The position numbers were made by a program, and so were the translations under genes. The notes under the pieces are model-generated. The model worked only from the letters and a program-made list of their open reading frames with translations. It made no database searches and was not told the DNA's origin. A stretch of DNA of 41,034 nt from CAYNEO01 sp964396245 (GTDB lineage Bacteria > Zixibacteria > MSB-5A5 > GN15 > FEB-12): positions 1 through 41,034 of the forward strand of contig CAYNEO010000033.1 in the NCBI GenBank assembly GCA_964396245.1. Direction: 5' to 3'. Below, piece by piece: positions 18,821 to 27,411 of this stretch. Numbering within the stretch: position 1 is the first letter of the stretch; each line of letters starts with the position of its first letter.

Positions 18821-18897
18821 GCCGGATGTTGGACGATCAGCACGGCCGACGCCGACCCCTTGTGCGGCAATCGGTTACGCGAACGACGCGTGGTGCG

Positions 18898-19168
18898 TTA
18901 TCGTGGTGAACATAGACCGTCGTAAGAAAAATTGAGAGTGCGGCCGATTGCGAAGACTTTCAGCGTGTCCCCCATAAGGCGGTAGGATTCGATCGCAGCG
19001 CTGTCTTCAGGAGACGGAGCCGATGACGGTCGACTTTCGAATTTGGCATCGTACTCATCCGGGGGGTATATCATACACGATCGCGCGAGATACGCCGACG
19101 GCAAATCCGGCAACGGCAAACGCCAGGACGAAGCAACCCGAAAACAGAACCTGGACCAACCCCTTCAT
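18898..19168 (-). pseudogene. small membrane-anchored ORF with possible frameshift at a C6 run
   Basis: A very good ribosome binding site (GGAGG, 6 bases before ATG at 19168) opens a 37-residue frame that is almost entirely one hydrophobic segment (LFSGCFVLAFAVAGFAVGV). It ends at TGA 19057-19055, just after a run of six C on the minus strand (19065-19060). If one C is removed, the frame continues as PPDEYDAKFE and on to a stop at 18898, giving a membrane anchor plus about 60 polar residues. It may be a genuine 37-residue membrane peptide, a frameshifted gene, or a sequencing error in the homopolymer. No homologue is recognised. It lies upstream of, and separate from, the hpd promoter. Confidence 0.4.
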
Positions 19169-19491
19169 ACACTTCCTCCCAGGCAATTGAGGCTAACTGA
19201 ATTTGGATAGGACAATCTGATGTAATACCAGGATTAAGGTACTTGATCAGGGTTGTGTTGCATATTTCATTTTTCTCCCGGTAATGAGATAAGTCAGCAA
19301 CCTCATCTTGTCCAGCGTTAAGAAATGGTGGGCGAGTGGCAACACCGGGATCGGCCTGTGTCGCCGGTCCGTCGCAGCCTACCGAAAACCGTTGATTTTT
19401 CGAATCAAAACGTCAATATTGCGGTCGATTGGTCGTTCTGAAACAGGAAATCGGGCGGTCGGCCGTCTCAGCGGGCTCGGAGGCGTGTAAG
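19169..19491. other. intergenic region upstream of the PEP-synthase-like gene
   Basis: No gene is supported. It must hold the promoter of the plus-strand signalling operon, but no box pair stands out. A stem GATCGGC / GCCGGTC (one G-U pair) with a 7-base loop is present around 19350-19370, and TTGATT-TTTCG-AATCAA occurs at 19392-19408. I could not match the leader to a known riboswitch. Confidence 0.5.
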
Positions 19492-22056
19492 ATGAAATGG
19501 CTCCCCAGATTCTTCGGCGGAAAACATGGCGATTCCGATTTTGTCCTCAAGCAGTTGCGTGAGAAATTCTCCCATTTCCTGAATATCCTCGAGAAAAACA
19601 ACCAGGTTCTCAAGGCAATCTCCGACATGGAGGAAAAAGCGCGCGGCGAGTACCTGTTTGACCTCAATTACATCCGCAGTAGTCTCGCGGCGATACAGGC
19701 CGGTGTTCACAGCATGATTGAGGAAATGGTGCTGCTCGGCGGACCGGGATACGCGACGTTGAGAGAGCCATTTTATGAAATCGAGTCGGAAATTGATCAC
19801 ATTCTGCCAACCTGCCGGCCAATCCAGGAAGACCAGTACACGCTGTTCTTTGACGCACTGAATCGAAAGCGGGCATGCAGCGTAGGCGGCAAGAACGCAC
19901 AACTCGGCGAGATGAAAGTGGAGCTGGGACTGCCGGTACCCGACGGGTTCGCCATCAGTGTGGCGGCTTATCGACGTTTTGTCAACGCCAACAATCTTCA
20001 GTCACGCATAAGCGAGCACCTGCAAGCACTCAATATCCGCAGTTACCAGGACCTGGTGAAGGTCAGCGAGGAGATTCAGCAAATTGTCAATTCCTGTCCG
20101 GTTCCGGACGATGTCGCTGAGGCGATTACCGGCAGCTACCATAAGCTGAAGGAGTCAAGGCCGGACGGGCGATTCTCCCTGCGCTCGAGTGCCATCGGTG
20201 AGGACGCGCTATACAGCTTTGCCGGTCAATATCGAACGTTCTTGAATGTCCGCGGCGATCAACTGGTAGAGAAGTACCGGGAAGTCCTCGCAGGCAAGTT
20301 TACGCCGCAGGCAATCTATTACATAATCAGCCACTCGCTGTCCGAGGCTGACATGGCGATGGCCGTGGGCTGCGTCGCCATGGTGGACGCCAAAGCGAGC
20401 GGCGTTATCTACACCCGCGACCCGGTCTGGCCGGATGAGGACTGCGTCCTGGTTAACGCTATCTATGGACTCGGGCGATACCTCGTCGAGGGCACCCTCA
20501 CTCCTGACGTGTTCTGTGTGACTCGAGACGGCAAACAGGTCGAGAAACTGCAAGTCGCCGTCAAGCCGGTACGTCTGGTTTTGAATCCTGGCGGCGGGAC
20601 AATCGAGGAAGCGGTGCCCCGGGAAGAACAACGTCTGCCGTCAATCAGCGCTGAAGATTTGAACCGTCTGGCCGAATATGCGCTCAAAATAGAAGAGCAT
20701 TACGATTCTCCGCAGGATATCGAGTGGGCGCTCGACCACGACGGCAATATCTACCTGCTGCAGACGCGACCGTTAAGAGTGCTTGGATCCCGTCCGAGCG
20801 GCAAGCTGCCCGATGTCTCTCAGTGGGAAGTGCTGAGGTCAAAAGGCACGATCGTGTGCCCCGGGGCGGGTGCGGGGAAAGTCCGTCACGTGGCCTCGGC
20901 GGAGGACCTGACCGACATTTCGGAGGACAGCGTTTTGGTGACTCACAGCTCCTTTCCCGGCCTTGTAACCGCCATGGCCCGGGCGAGAGCGATTGTGGTC
21001 GAGATCGGCGGTGCGGCGAGCCACATGGCGACGCTTGCCCGCGAGTACCGGGTACCCACCATAAGCGGCATAGAAGATGCCACCCGGTTACCCGAGGCTG
21101 CGCCTGTCACGGTGGATGCAACCGCGGGCGTGGTCTATGCCGGATTACATGATGAACTCGTCAGTGCGCGGAGTTTCGACGAAGACCTGTTCAGCGATAT
21201 GCCGATATTTCAGCTTTTCGATGATATCCTGAAGCGGACAGCACCGCTGAACCTGCTGCGACCGGGAGAGGCCGACCGGGCACCGTCTGAATGCCGTACC
21301 TACCATGATATCACGCGGTACATCCACCAGAAGGCAATGGAGGAGATGTTCCATTACGCCAAGGACATCGAATCCACCAGTGAAATCAGCTCGCAGCTCG
21401 AGAGTGATTTCCCGCTCAAAATCAACGTCGTATGCATAGATCCCGATCGACCATGCGGGAAGAGCATGAAGGAAGAAGATATCCGTTCACAGCCCATGTC
21501 GGCATTCTGGAGCGGCTTCAAGAAGGAAGGCTGGCCGCGACCTATCGCGCCTGACGGGATGGGCGGGTTTATGGGCGTGCTGGTCACCACGGCGGCCAAT
21601 ACCAACCGCCAGGCATTTTCTGATAAGAGCTTCGCCATCGTGAGTCAGGAGTATATGTTGTTGAGCCTTCGAATGGGATATCATTTCACCACAATCGAGG
21701 CCGTGTGTACTCTCGATGACAACATGAATTACATTCGCATGCAGTACAAGGAAGGCGGAGCGGCCCTGGATCGACGCGTCAGGCGGATTAACCTGATATC
21801 CGAAATCCTCACCCGCATGGGCTTCGAACATTCGTCTCGCGGCGATTACCTTGATAGCAAGATCGCGTACATCGATGATCAATCGGTGTGCGACAAGTTA
21901 TACCTCCTGGGTCGACTCAACATGTTGACGAAACAACTCGACATGGCCCTGTCGAACGACGAAGTCGCACGATGGTACGCGGATGATATTATGAAGAAGC
22001 TTGGACTGTTGAAACCCGAAGAACAGAATAATGCCTCGAGTACTGAGCAGGACTGA
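19492..22056 (+). CDS. PEP synthase/PPDK-like phosphotransfer protein with non-standard C-terminus
   Basis: An 854-residue protein. Residues 1-115 are a helical N-terminal region. Residues about 118-430 form the PPDK/PEP-synthase ATP-grasp domain: VGGKNAQLGEMK (131-142), FSLRSSAIGED (228-238), SFAGQYRTFLNV (242-253) and DIEWALDHDGNIYLLQTRP. Residues about 450-555 are the swivelling phosphohistidine domain, GGAASHMATLAREYRVPT with His511. The PEP/pyruvate-binding TIM barrel that should follow is absent; about 295 residues of unknown type replace it. So it may phosphorylate His511 from ATP and pass the phosphate to something other than pyruvate. The ATG at 19492 (GGAGG 8 bases upstream) is preferred to an in-frame start at 19429. 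The 3' end overlaps the histidine kinase gene by 26 bases, suggesting a role in that signalling system. Confidence 0.82.
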   Translation: MKWLPRFFGGKHGDSDFVLKQLREKFSHFLNILEKNNQVLKAISDMEEKARGEYLFDLNYIRSSLAAIQAGVHSMIEEMVLLGGPGYATLREPFYEIESEIDHILPTCRPIQEDQYTLFFDALNRKRACSVGGKNAQLGEMKVELGLPVPDGFAISVAAYRRFVNANNLQSRISEHLQALNIRSYQDLVKVSEEIQQIVNSCPVPDDVAEAITGSYHKLKESRPDGRFSLRSSAIGEDALYSFAGQYRTFLNVRGDQLVEKYREVLAGKFTPQAIYYIISHSLSEADMAMAVGCVAMVDAKASGVIYTRDPVWPDEDCVLVNAIYGLGRYLVEGTLTPDVFCVTRDGKQVEKLQVAVKPVRLVLNPGGGTIEEAVPREEQRLPSISAEDLNRLAEYALKIEEHYDSPQDIEWALDHDGNIYLLQTRPLRVLGSRPSGKLPDVSQWEVLRSKGTIVCPGAGAGKVRHVASAEDLTDISEDSVLVTHSSFPGLVTAMARARAIVVEIGGAASHMATLAREYRVPTISGIEDATRLPEAAPVTVDATAGVVYAGLHDELVSARSFDEDLFSDMPIFQLFDDILKRTAPLNLLRPGEADRAPSECRTYHDITRYIHQKAMEEMFHYAKDIESTSEISSQLESDFPLKINVVCIDPDRPCGKSMKEEDIRSQPMSAFWSGFKKEGWPRPIAPDGMGGFMGVLVTTAANTNRQAFSDKSFAIVSQEYMLLSLRMGYHFTTIEAVCTLDDNMNYIRMQYKEGGAALDRRVRRINLISEILTRMGFEHSSRGDYLDSKIAYIDDQSVCDKLYLLGRLNMLTKQLDMALSNDEVARWYADDIMKKLGLLKPEEQNNASSTEQD

Positions 22057-24151
22057 TCAAACGGCGGTATCGCCGTCGCAGTCACGCGCCTTGTTTATCA
22101 CCGCCGCCGTTTTGCTCTTTCTGCTTCTGGGAGCCGCCCTCTTCATTGTGTACCACGATACCGTGGTCGTTCGAGAGCAGATTAATTCCGACTTCAATCG
22201 TCAGCAACTCGTGCTTGCCCGTCAGTTGGCAGTGGCGGTGTCGAGCAATCTTCACGACATCGAGTCCGAGGTTGTGCGAATCGGATGGATCGTTGAGCAC
22301 ACTCGCAATCAGAGCACCATGGATACGGTCATCGGGCAGGCACTGGTGCATTACAGGTCGCACGGCGTGGCGGCGCTGGTTATCGATAGTTCGGGAAACG
22401 TAGATTGCCGAGCCGGTGCCGATGATCACATCCATCTAGAGACGTTTGAAATTCGACGCGACTCGCTTGGTCAGAGAGCGATGGAGGGACGGTTGTGTCT
22501 CCCGCTGACGACTGCTTCCGGGAAGACGGCGGTGTTGAATGCGACGATAAACGCCACGGCAGTACTGGCCGATGTGATTGCTGACGTGCGGCCGGGTCGC
22601 ACCGGATACACGTGGGCCGTCGACCGTGACGGTCTTCTCCTGTTTCATCCCGACCGGGAGCTGGTGGGTCAGGATGCATTCGCCGGATTTGACAACGAGT
22701 CCTCCGGGGCAAGCTATGCCGGCATTAGCCGCATTACGGAAGCGCAGGTGACCTCGGGCGAGCCGGGAACGGGCACCTATGTCAGCGGCTGGCATGGTGC
22801 CGAAGAAATGGAAGTGCCCAAACTGGTTGCCTTCGCTCCGGTGACAGGGCCAATTCTGCCGCCCGACCGTCCGTGGATCATCGCCGTAGCCACACCGGTG
22901 ACCGAAGTGGCGGAATCGGTGCACGATATTGAAAGCCGGCATGTCGCGGCGGAGGCTGCCATTATCGGCGGCATGTTTCTTTTCGGTTTGCTGGTTCTTG
23001 CCTATCAGCGTCGGCGGTCACAAACCTTGCGGGAAGAGGTTACCGAAAAAGAAAAAGTCCTTGCGAGTATTCTCCGCAGTTCGGTTGATGCCATCATTTT
23101 CATCGATAATCAGAACCGCGTACAGGTGTGGAACAAAGGGGCAGAACTGGTTTTCGGGTATACTGCCGAAGAAATGATAGGCCAGTCATTCCATCGATTG
23201 ATCCCTCCGGAAATAGACGCTGATGAGGAATTGAATCGCATCGCCGAGGAGGTCCGGCGCATCGGATTTATTCGCAATTACCGGGCGCAGCGCATCACCA
23301 GGGCAGGTAAACGTATCACGGTCGATATCTCGCGCACTGTAATCATTGGCGAGGATGGATCCCCGCTGGGCAGCACCGCGATCATCAAGGATATCACCGA
23401 AAAAGAAGAGATGGATAAGCTCATATACAGTACTGAGAAACTGGCGTCCATCGGTACGCTGGCGGCCGGCGTGGCGCACGAGATCAACAACCCGCTGGGC
23501 GTGATACTGGGATTTACCGACCTGCTCAGAGAACGATTTCCCAAGGGTTCGCCCGAATACAGGGATCTGGTCATCATCGAAGAAAACGCCAACAATGCCA
23601 AGCGAATCGTAGAGGACATGCTCGGGTTCGCACGGGTGTCCGAAGGGCTGGAAGACAGTGTAGACATCGGACATTGTATCGATCGGGTTCTCAGTATTGC
23701 CCAAGTAACTCTCAAACAGGATGACATACGGATTGTCGCCGACGTAGCTGAGAATTTGCCCGATGTCCAGGGGGATGCCCGGGAGTTTCAGCAGGTGGCA
23801 TTCAACCTGATATCAAACGCCATGGATGCCATGGCCGGTACCGGAGGAACCCTGACTGTCAGGGCATGGCACGACAACGATCGGGTGTATTTCAGCGTCA
23901 GCGACACCGGAATCGGGATTCCTGACCGTCTCAAGGGCCAGATTTTCGACCCCTTCTTCACCACGAAGAAGGTCGGCAAAGGGACAGGTCTCGGGCTGTC
24001 GCTCTGCTACGGGATAGTCAAGAAACATGGCGGGACGATCGAATTTACGAGTACTTCCAAACAGGATCATCCGGACCAGACCAGCGGCACGACCTTCACC
24101 GTCAGCATGCCTGTCGTCGGGTCACAAACCGGAAAAGAAGGAGAGAACTGA
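22031..24151 (+). CDS. membrane sensor histidine kinase with Cache-like and PAS domains
   Basis: A 706-residue inner-membrane kinase. TM1 is about 21-41. An extracytoplasmic region of about 265 residues with a Cache-like segment (GRTGYTWAVDRDGLLLFHPD, 189-208) follows, then TM2 about 308-325. A PAS domain spans about 345-458 (WNKGAELVFGYTAEEMIGQS). The HisKA motif is GVAHEINNPLG with His483, followed by the ATPase motifs NLISNAMDAM, DTGIGIP and GTGLGLSLCYGIVKKHGG. It senses an unknown periplasmic small ligand. The start overlaps the PEP-synthase-like gene by 26 bases, and the TGA overlaps the next regulator's ATG by one base, so the three form one operon. Confidence 0.92.
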   Translation: MPRVLSRTDQTAVSPSQSRALFITAAVLLFLLLGAALFIVYHDTVVVREQINSDFNRQQLVLARQLAVAVSSNLHDIESEVVRIGWIVEHTRNQSTMDTVIGQALVHYRSHGVAALVIDSSGNVDCRAGADDHIHLETFEIRRDSLGQRAMEGRLCLPLTTASGKTAVLNATINATAVLADVIADVRPGRTGYTWAVDRDGLLLFHPDRELVGQDAFAGFDNESSGASYAGISRITEAQVTSGEPGTGTYVSGWHGAEEMEVPKLVAFAPVTGPILPPDRPWIIAVATPVTEVAESVHDIESRHVAAEAAIIGGMFLFGLLVLAYQRRRSQTLREEVTEKEKVLASILRSSVDAIIFIDNQNRVQVWNKGAELVFGYTAEEMIGQSFHRLIPPEIDADEELNRIAEEVRRIGFIRNYRAQRITRAGKRITVDISRTVIIGEDGSPLGSTAIIKDITEKEEMDKLIYSTEKLASIGTLAAGVAHEINNPLGVILGFTDLLRERFPKGSPEYRDLVIIEENANNAKRIVEDMLGFARVSEGLEDSVDIGHCIDRVLSIAQVTLKQDDIRIVADVAENLPDVQGDAREFQQVAFNLISNAMDAMAGTGGTLTVRAWHDNDRVYFSVSDTGIGIPDRLKGQIFDPFFTTKKVGKGTGLGLSLCYGIVKKHGGTIEFTSTSKQDHPDQTSGTTFTVSMPVVGSQTGKEGEN

Positions 24152-24708
24152 TGCGCCAGAGTATCCTGGCTGTCGACGATGAACCTCATATGCTCACCCT
24201 TCTGGAGCGGATAATCGCCGAAAAAACCAATTACGGCATTACCACCACCAGTAATTCCCTCGAGATTCCCCGGCTGCTCGCGGAAAAGGAGTATGATGTA
24301 ATCATCTCCGACCTGAGAATGCCCGGTATGAACGGTATCGACATACTTCGGTACGTGAATGAAAACCGACGGCCCGAGGTGGTGGTGCTCATCACGGCAT
24401 TTGGTTCTCTTGAAAGTGCCACCGAGGCCCTCAAAGCCGGCGTCTTCGACTACATAGTCAAACCGTTCAAGAAAGAGCAGATCATATTTACCGTCGAGCG
24501 AGCCATGCACTGGCAACAGATAAAAAAACAGGCTACGACACTCGGTGCGTGCTGCGATGCCCGGCCGTTTGATGAGGCCGTGGAGTTGTTCAAGGTCGAG
24601 TATGTGCGGCGAATGGCGGGACGGACGGGCGGTACACTCGAAGAAATAGCTGCACAGTCGGGCCTTCCCGTGGACCAGGTAGCCGGAATCCTCCAGAAAA
24701 GCCGCTGA
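24151..24708 (+). CDS. response regulator with short C-terminal helical domain
   Basis: A 185-residue protein. The receiver domain covers about 1-120, with acidic pocket Asp9-Asp10, phosphoacceptor Asp54 (ISDLRMPG) and Lys104 (IVKPF). The C-terminal 60 residues (FDEAVELFKVEYVRRMAGR to QVAGILQKSR) look like a small Fis/ActR-type helix-turn-helix without an AAA domain, so direct DNA binding is possible but unproven. Two adjacent cysteines (GACCDA) lie in the linker. One-base TGATG overlap with the preceding kinase makes that kinase its probable partner. Confidence 0.88.
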   Translation: MRQSILAVDDEPHMLTLLERIIAEKTNYGITTTSNSLEIPRLLAEKEYDVIISDLRMPGMNGIDILRYVNENRRPEVVVLITAFGSLESATEALKAGVFDYIVKPFKKEQIIFTVERAMHWQQIKKQATTLGACCDARPFDEAVELFKVEYVRRMAGRTGGTLEEIAAQSGLPVDQVAGILQKSR

Positions 24709-24727
24709 TACGGATCGGCCCGGGGTC

Positions 24728-24745
24728 CTAACACAATTCTAACCA
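24728..24745 (+). promoter_or_regulatory. tandem CTAAC repeat, candidate site for the PhoB-like regulator
   Basis: CTAACAC and CTAACCA are separated by AATT, an 11-bp period, the arrangement of tandem half-sites used by OmpR/PhoB-type regulators. The pair ends about 10 bases before the proposed -35 box of the downstream gene, a position suited to activation or autoregulation. Confidence 0.35.
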
Positions 24746-24754
24746 AAATGACGT

Positions 24755-24782
24755 TTATCATGGGAGCCTGTGGACGTATATT
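24755..24782 (+). promoter_or_regulatory. possible promoter of the PhoB-like gene
   Basis: TTATCA (24755-24760) and TATATT (24777-24782) are separated by 16 bases. The -35 box is weak, as expected for an activator-dependent promoter. Confidence 0.4.
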
Positions 24783-24824
24783 GGCGTTGGCACAGCAAGC
24801 CCAAGGATTATCGGAGGAAAATCA

Positions 24825-25511
24825 ATGGCCAAAGAGAACATCCTCATTGTTGAAGATGAGGAAGACATCCTGGAGCTCGTGAGATACAACCTCTCCCGGG
24901 AGGGCTACCAGACGACAGGAGCGTCTTCCGGAGAAGAAGCTCTCAAGCTGGTAAAATCGTCGTCGCCCGATCTTGTGCTGCTCGATCTCATGCTTCCCGG
25001 TATTGACGGTCTCGAGGTATGCCGCCAGTTGAAAAATAACGAACGTACCAAATCGGTCCCGGTTGTTATGCTGACCGCCAGGGGGGAAGAATCGGACGTA
25101 GTCACCGGCCTGGAAATGGGCGCCGACGACTATATTACAAAGCCGTTCAGTCCCCGCGTACTGGCAGCTCGCGTGAAGGCAGTACTCCGCCGACGAGAGG
25201 CAGCTCCTCACGATGAGACGCTTCCCCTGCGGATACGCAATATTATCATTCATCCGGGTCGCCACGAGGTCACGATTGACGGTGACCAGGTGGATCTGAC
25301 TCTCACCGAATTCCGTATTCTCCATTTTCTGGCATCGCATCCGGGATGGGTATTCACCCGGTACCAGATTGTCGAAGCCGTACACGGAGATAATTATCCG
25401 GTTACTGATCGGTCGGTGGACGTTCAGATTGTCGGGCTCCGAAAAAAACTGGGTTTAACAGGGGACCTGATCGAGACCGTTCGGGGTATCGGCTATCGCT
25501 TCAAAGAGTGA
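24825..25511 (+). CDS. OmpR/PhoB-family response regulator
   Basis: A 228-residue regulator of standard length. The receiver domain has Glu10-Asp11, phosphoacceptor Asp54 (LLDLMLPG) and Lys106 (ITKPFSP). The winged-helix DNA-binding domain covers about 130-228: DLTLTEFRILHFLASHPGWV, RSVDVQIVGLRKKL and ETVRGIGYRF. The sequence is close to PhoB, but no PhoR-like membrane kinase or phosphate transport gene is in the window, so its signal is unknown. The ATG at 24825 has GGAGGAAA upstream. It is separated from the previous operon by 116 bases that hold tandem repeats and a possible promoter. Confidence 0.9.
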   Translation: MAKENILIVEDEEDILELVRYNLSREGYQTTGASSGEEALKLVKSSSPDLVLLDLMLPGIDGLEVCRQLKNNERTKSVPVVMLTARGEESDVVTGLEMGADDYITKPFSPRVLAARVKAVLRRREAAPHDETLPLRIRNIIIHPGRHEVTIDGDQVDLTLTEFRILHFLASHPGWVFTRYQIVEAVHGDNYPVTDRSVDVQIVGLRKKLGLTGDLIETVRGIGYRFKE

Positions 25512-25513
25512 CG

Positions 25514-25550
25514 TCCCCGAGCGCCGCCAAACCGGGGGAATCCGCTTTTT
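25514..25550 (+). terminator. weak candidate terminator after the PhoB-like gene
   Basis: CCCCG (25515-25519) can pair with CGGGG (25533-25537) across a 13-base loop, with five T at 25546-25550. The stem is short and set away from the T-run. A perfect -35 box, TTGACA, follows at 25554-25559 but has no good -10 partner. Confidence 0.3.
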
Positions 25551-25635
25551 CGCTTGACATTACAACGGTTTAGAGTCACTCTGTACCGATGAAACAGGGC
25601 CAAAATTGAGCCTGTATTCGCGTAAGGATGCATGG

Positions 25636-27411
25636 GTGGCTATGAGCAGGCAAACACCGGAGCGACCGGGCGGTCGGAAGAACGGCTTCGCTGAGAACGG
25701 CGATGCTTTTCTGTTGACGCGGCGGATTGTCAATCAGGCCAACCAGGGTATTCCGAGGGTCGATTTTCTCCGCGAAGCTTCGGCTCTTCTCCTGGAATTC
25801 TGCCGATGCGATTGTGTCGAGTTGTGGCTGGTAGAGGACAGTAAGTGTACCCGCTGCCGTGCCCGGAACCAGCCCGCCGGATTTTTCGAATACAAGAACA
25901 TCCCGTGTTTCCTTGTCGGGGAGAAAGTAGATGCGTCTATCAGCGAGAACATGACCAATCTCGACTGGCTTGGACGCGATGTGATGTTGGGCCGGTTTGA
26001 TTCCACCTTGCCCTTCTTCACGAAGCGGGGCAGCTTTTTCACGGGCAATCTCGAGGCCGCTCTCAGTATCTGGTGGACTCACTGCCACCGGGACGAGAAA
26101 GTCACGCGACGTACATCTGAAGTCATGCAGTCGGTCGCTATTATTCCACTCGTATTCATTCGCGACAATATCGGCCTTCTGGTCCTCAAAAGTAACGCCC
26201 GTGACTTTTTCACAAAGGAGAAAGTACAGGGGTATCAGTCCCTTGCCCGCGACCTGGGCTTTGCTCTCGTAAATCAAAAGGCTCAAGCGGCGCTTCGTGA
26301 AAGAGTGAAGGAGCAGACGTGTCTGTACGGGATCGCTCAACTGGCGGCGACTCCGGATATCACGGTGAAACAGATTTTGCAGGGAATAGTTGAACTGCTG
26401 CCGCCCGGGTGGCAATACCCGGAGATTACCGCCGCCCGGATCACGTTCGATGGTGACGAGTACACGTCGCCGGGTTTTGTCGACATTGGTGATAAACAGT
26501 CTGCCCGCATTATTGTCAATGGGCAATACCGGGGGCTGATAGAGGTCGTGTACCGTGAGAAGATGCCGGAACTGGACGAAGGGCCGTTCCTCAAGGAAGA
26601 GCGCAAATTGATCGATGTCATTGCGCGCGAAGTGGCGCTAATCGTGGAGCAGAAGTTGGCGGCGGAAGAGCAGGCGCGACTGCAGGGACAGCTAATCCAT
26701 GCCGACCGGCTGGCCACCATCGGGCAGCTGGCTGCCGGCGTGGCGCACGAGCTGAATGAACCCCTTGGCAATATCCTCGGTTTCGCCCAATTGGCCGAAA
26801 AACACCCGGGTACGTCACCGCAAGTGATCGAAGACGTCGAGAAGATCGTCAAGGCCTCTCTCCATGCCCGTGAAGTCGTCAAAAAACTTCTCCTGTTTGC
26901 CCGGCAGACACCTCCGAAAAAGCAACCGGTGAACCTGAATCATCTCGTGGCCGACGGTCTGTATTTCCTGGAGTCGCGATGCGCGAAGGCGAGCATCAAG
27001 CTGGTGCGTGATCTCGCCGAAGGCCTGCCTGATTTTGTCGGCGATCCTTCCCAGCTTCATCAAGTGCTGGTCAATCTTGTGGTCAACGCTATCCAGGCCA
27101 TGGAGGGCGGCGGTACGCTGACTATCCGGACAAGAGCCCTGAATGGCTCCCTGCAGCTGGTTGTCGAAGATACGGGAGTCGGTATCGACGAAGAGGTCAT
27201 CAAGAAGATTTTTCTACCGTTCTACACCACCAAAGACGTTCACGAAGGGACCGGTCTCGGGCTCGCAGTCGTGCACGGCATTGTGATGGCTCACGGGGGA
27301 TCAATTAACGTGCAGAGTAAGCCGGGCGGCGGCTCGCGCTTTGAAGTTACTTTTCCGATAAACGGCGGTTCTCAAACAGAGGAATTACAGGACGATGGCG
27401 GAAGCCAATGA
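25636..27411 (+). CDS. cytoplasmic histidine kinase with cysteine-rich GAF-like sensor
   Basis: About 591 residues with no membrane segment. The N-terminal half looks like one or two GAF-type sensor domains. The first contains a striking cysteine cluster near residues 56-91 (FCRCDC, then KCTRC, then PCF), which could hold a metal or iron-sulfur centre or act as a redox switch. The HisKA motif is GVAHELNEPLG with His371, followed by NLVVNAIQAM, DTGVGID and GTGLGLAVVHGIVMAHGG. The start is uncertain: GTG 25636 has AAGGA at a good distance, ATG 25642 follows two codons later, and TTG 25606 gives ten more residues. The 3' end overlaps the NtrC-type regulator gene by 17 bases, so the two form a cognate pair. 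Confidence 0.88.
   Translation: MAMSRQTPERPGGRKNGFAENGDAFLLTRRIVNQANQGIPRVDFLREASALLLEFCRCDCVELWLVEDSKCTRCRARNQPAGFFEYKNIPCFLVGEKVDASISENMTNLDWLGRDVMLGRFDSTLPFFTKRGSFFTGNLEAALSIWWTHCHRDEKVTRRTSEVMQSVAIIPLVFIRDNIGLLVLKSNARDFFTKEKVQGYQSLARDLGFALVNQKAQAALRERVKEQTCLYGIAQLAATPDITVKQILQGIVELLPPGWQYPEITAARITFDGDEYTSPGFVDIGDKQSARIIVNGQYRGLIEVVYREKMPELDEGPFLKEERKLIDVIAREVALIVEQKLAAEEQARLQGQLIHADRLATIGQLAAGVAHELNEPLGNILGFAQLAEKHPGTSPQVIEDVEKIVKASLHAREVVKKLLLFARQTPPKKQPVNLNHLVADGLYFLESRCAKASIKLVRDLAEGLPDFVGDPSQLHQVLVNLVVNAIQAMEGGGTLTIRTRALNGSLQLVVEDTGVGIDEEVIKKIFLPFYTTKDVHEGTGLGLAVVHGIVMAHGGSINVQSKPGGGSRFEVTFPINGGSQTEELQDDGGSQ

Noticed and set aside
19290..19400. Possible riboswitch (c-di-GMP or other) in the leader of the PEP-synthase-like gene
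   Set aside because: Only a small stem-loop could be drawn; none of the conserved bases of riboswitch classes I know are present on either strand.
24785..24800. Second sigma54-like element (TTGGCACAGCA) before the PhoB-like gene
   Set aside because: It shares the -24 half with the real promoter at 28960, but GC is not found 10 bases after GG, so the -12 half is missing.
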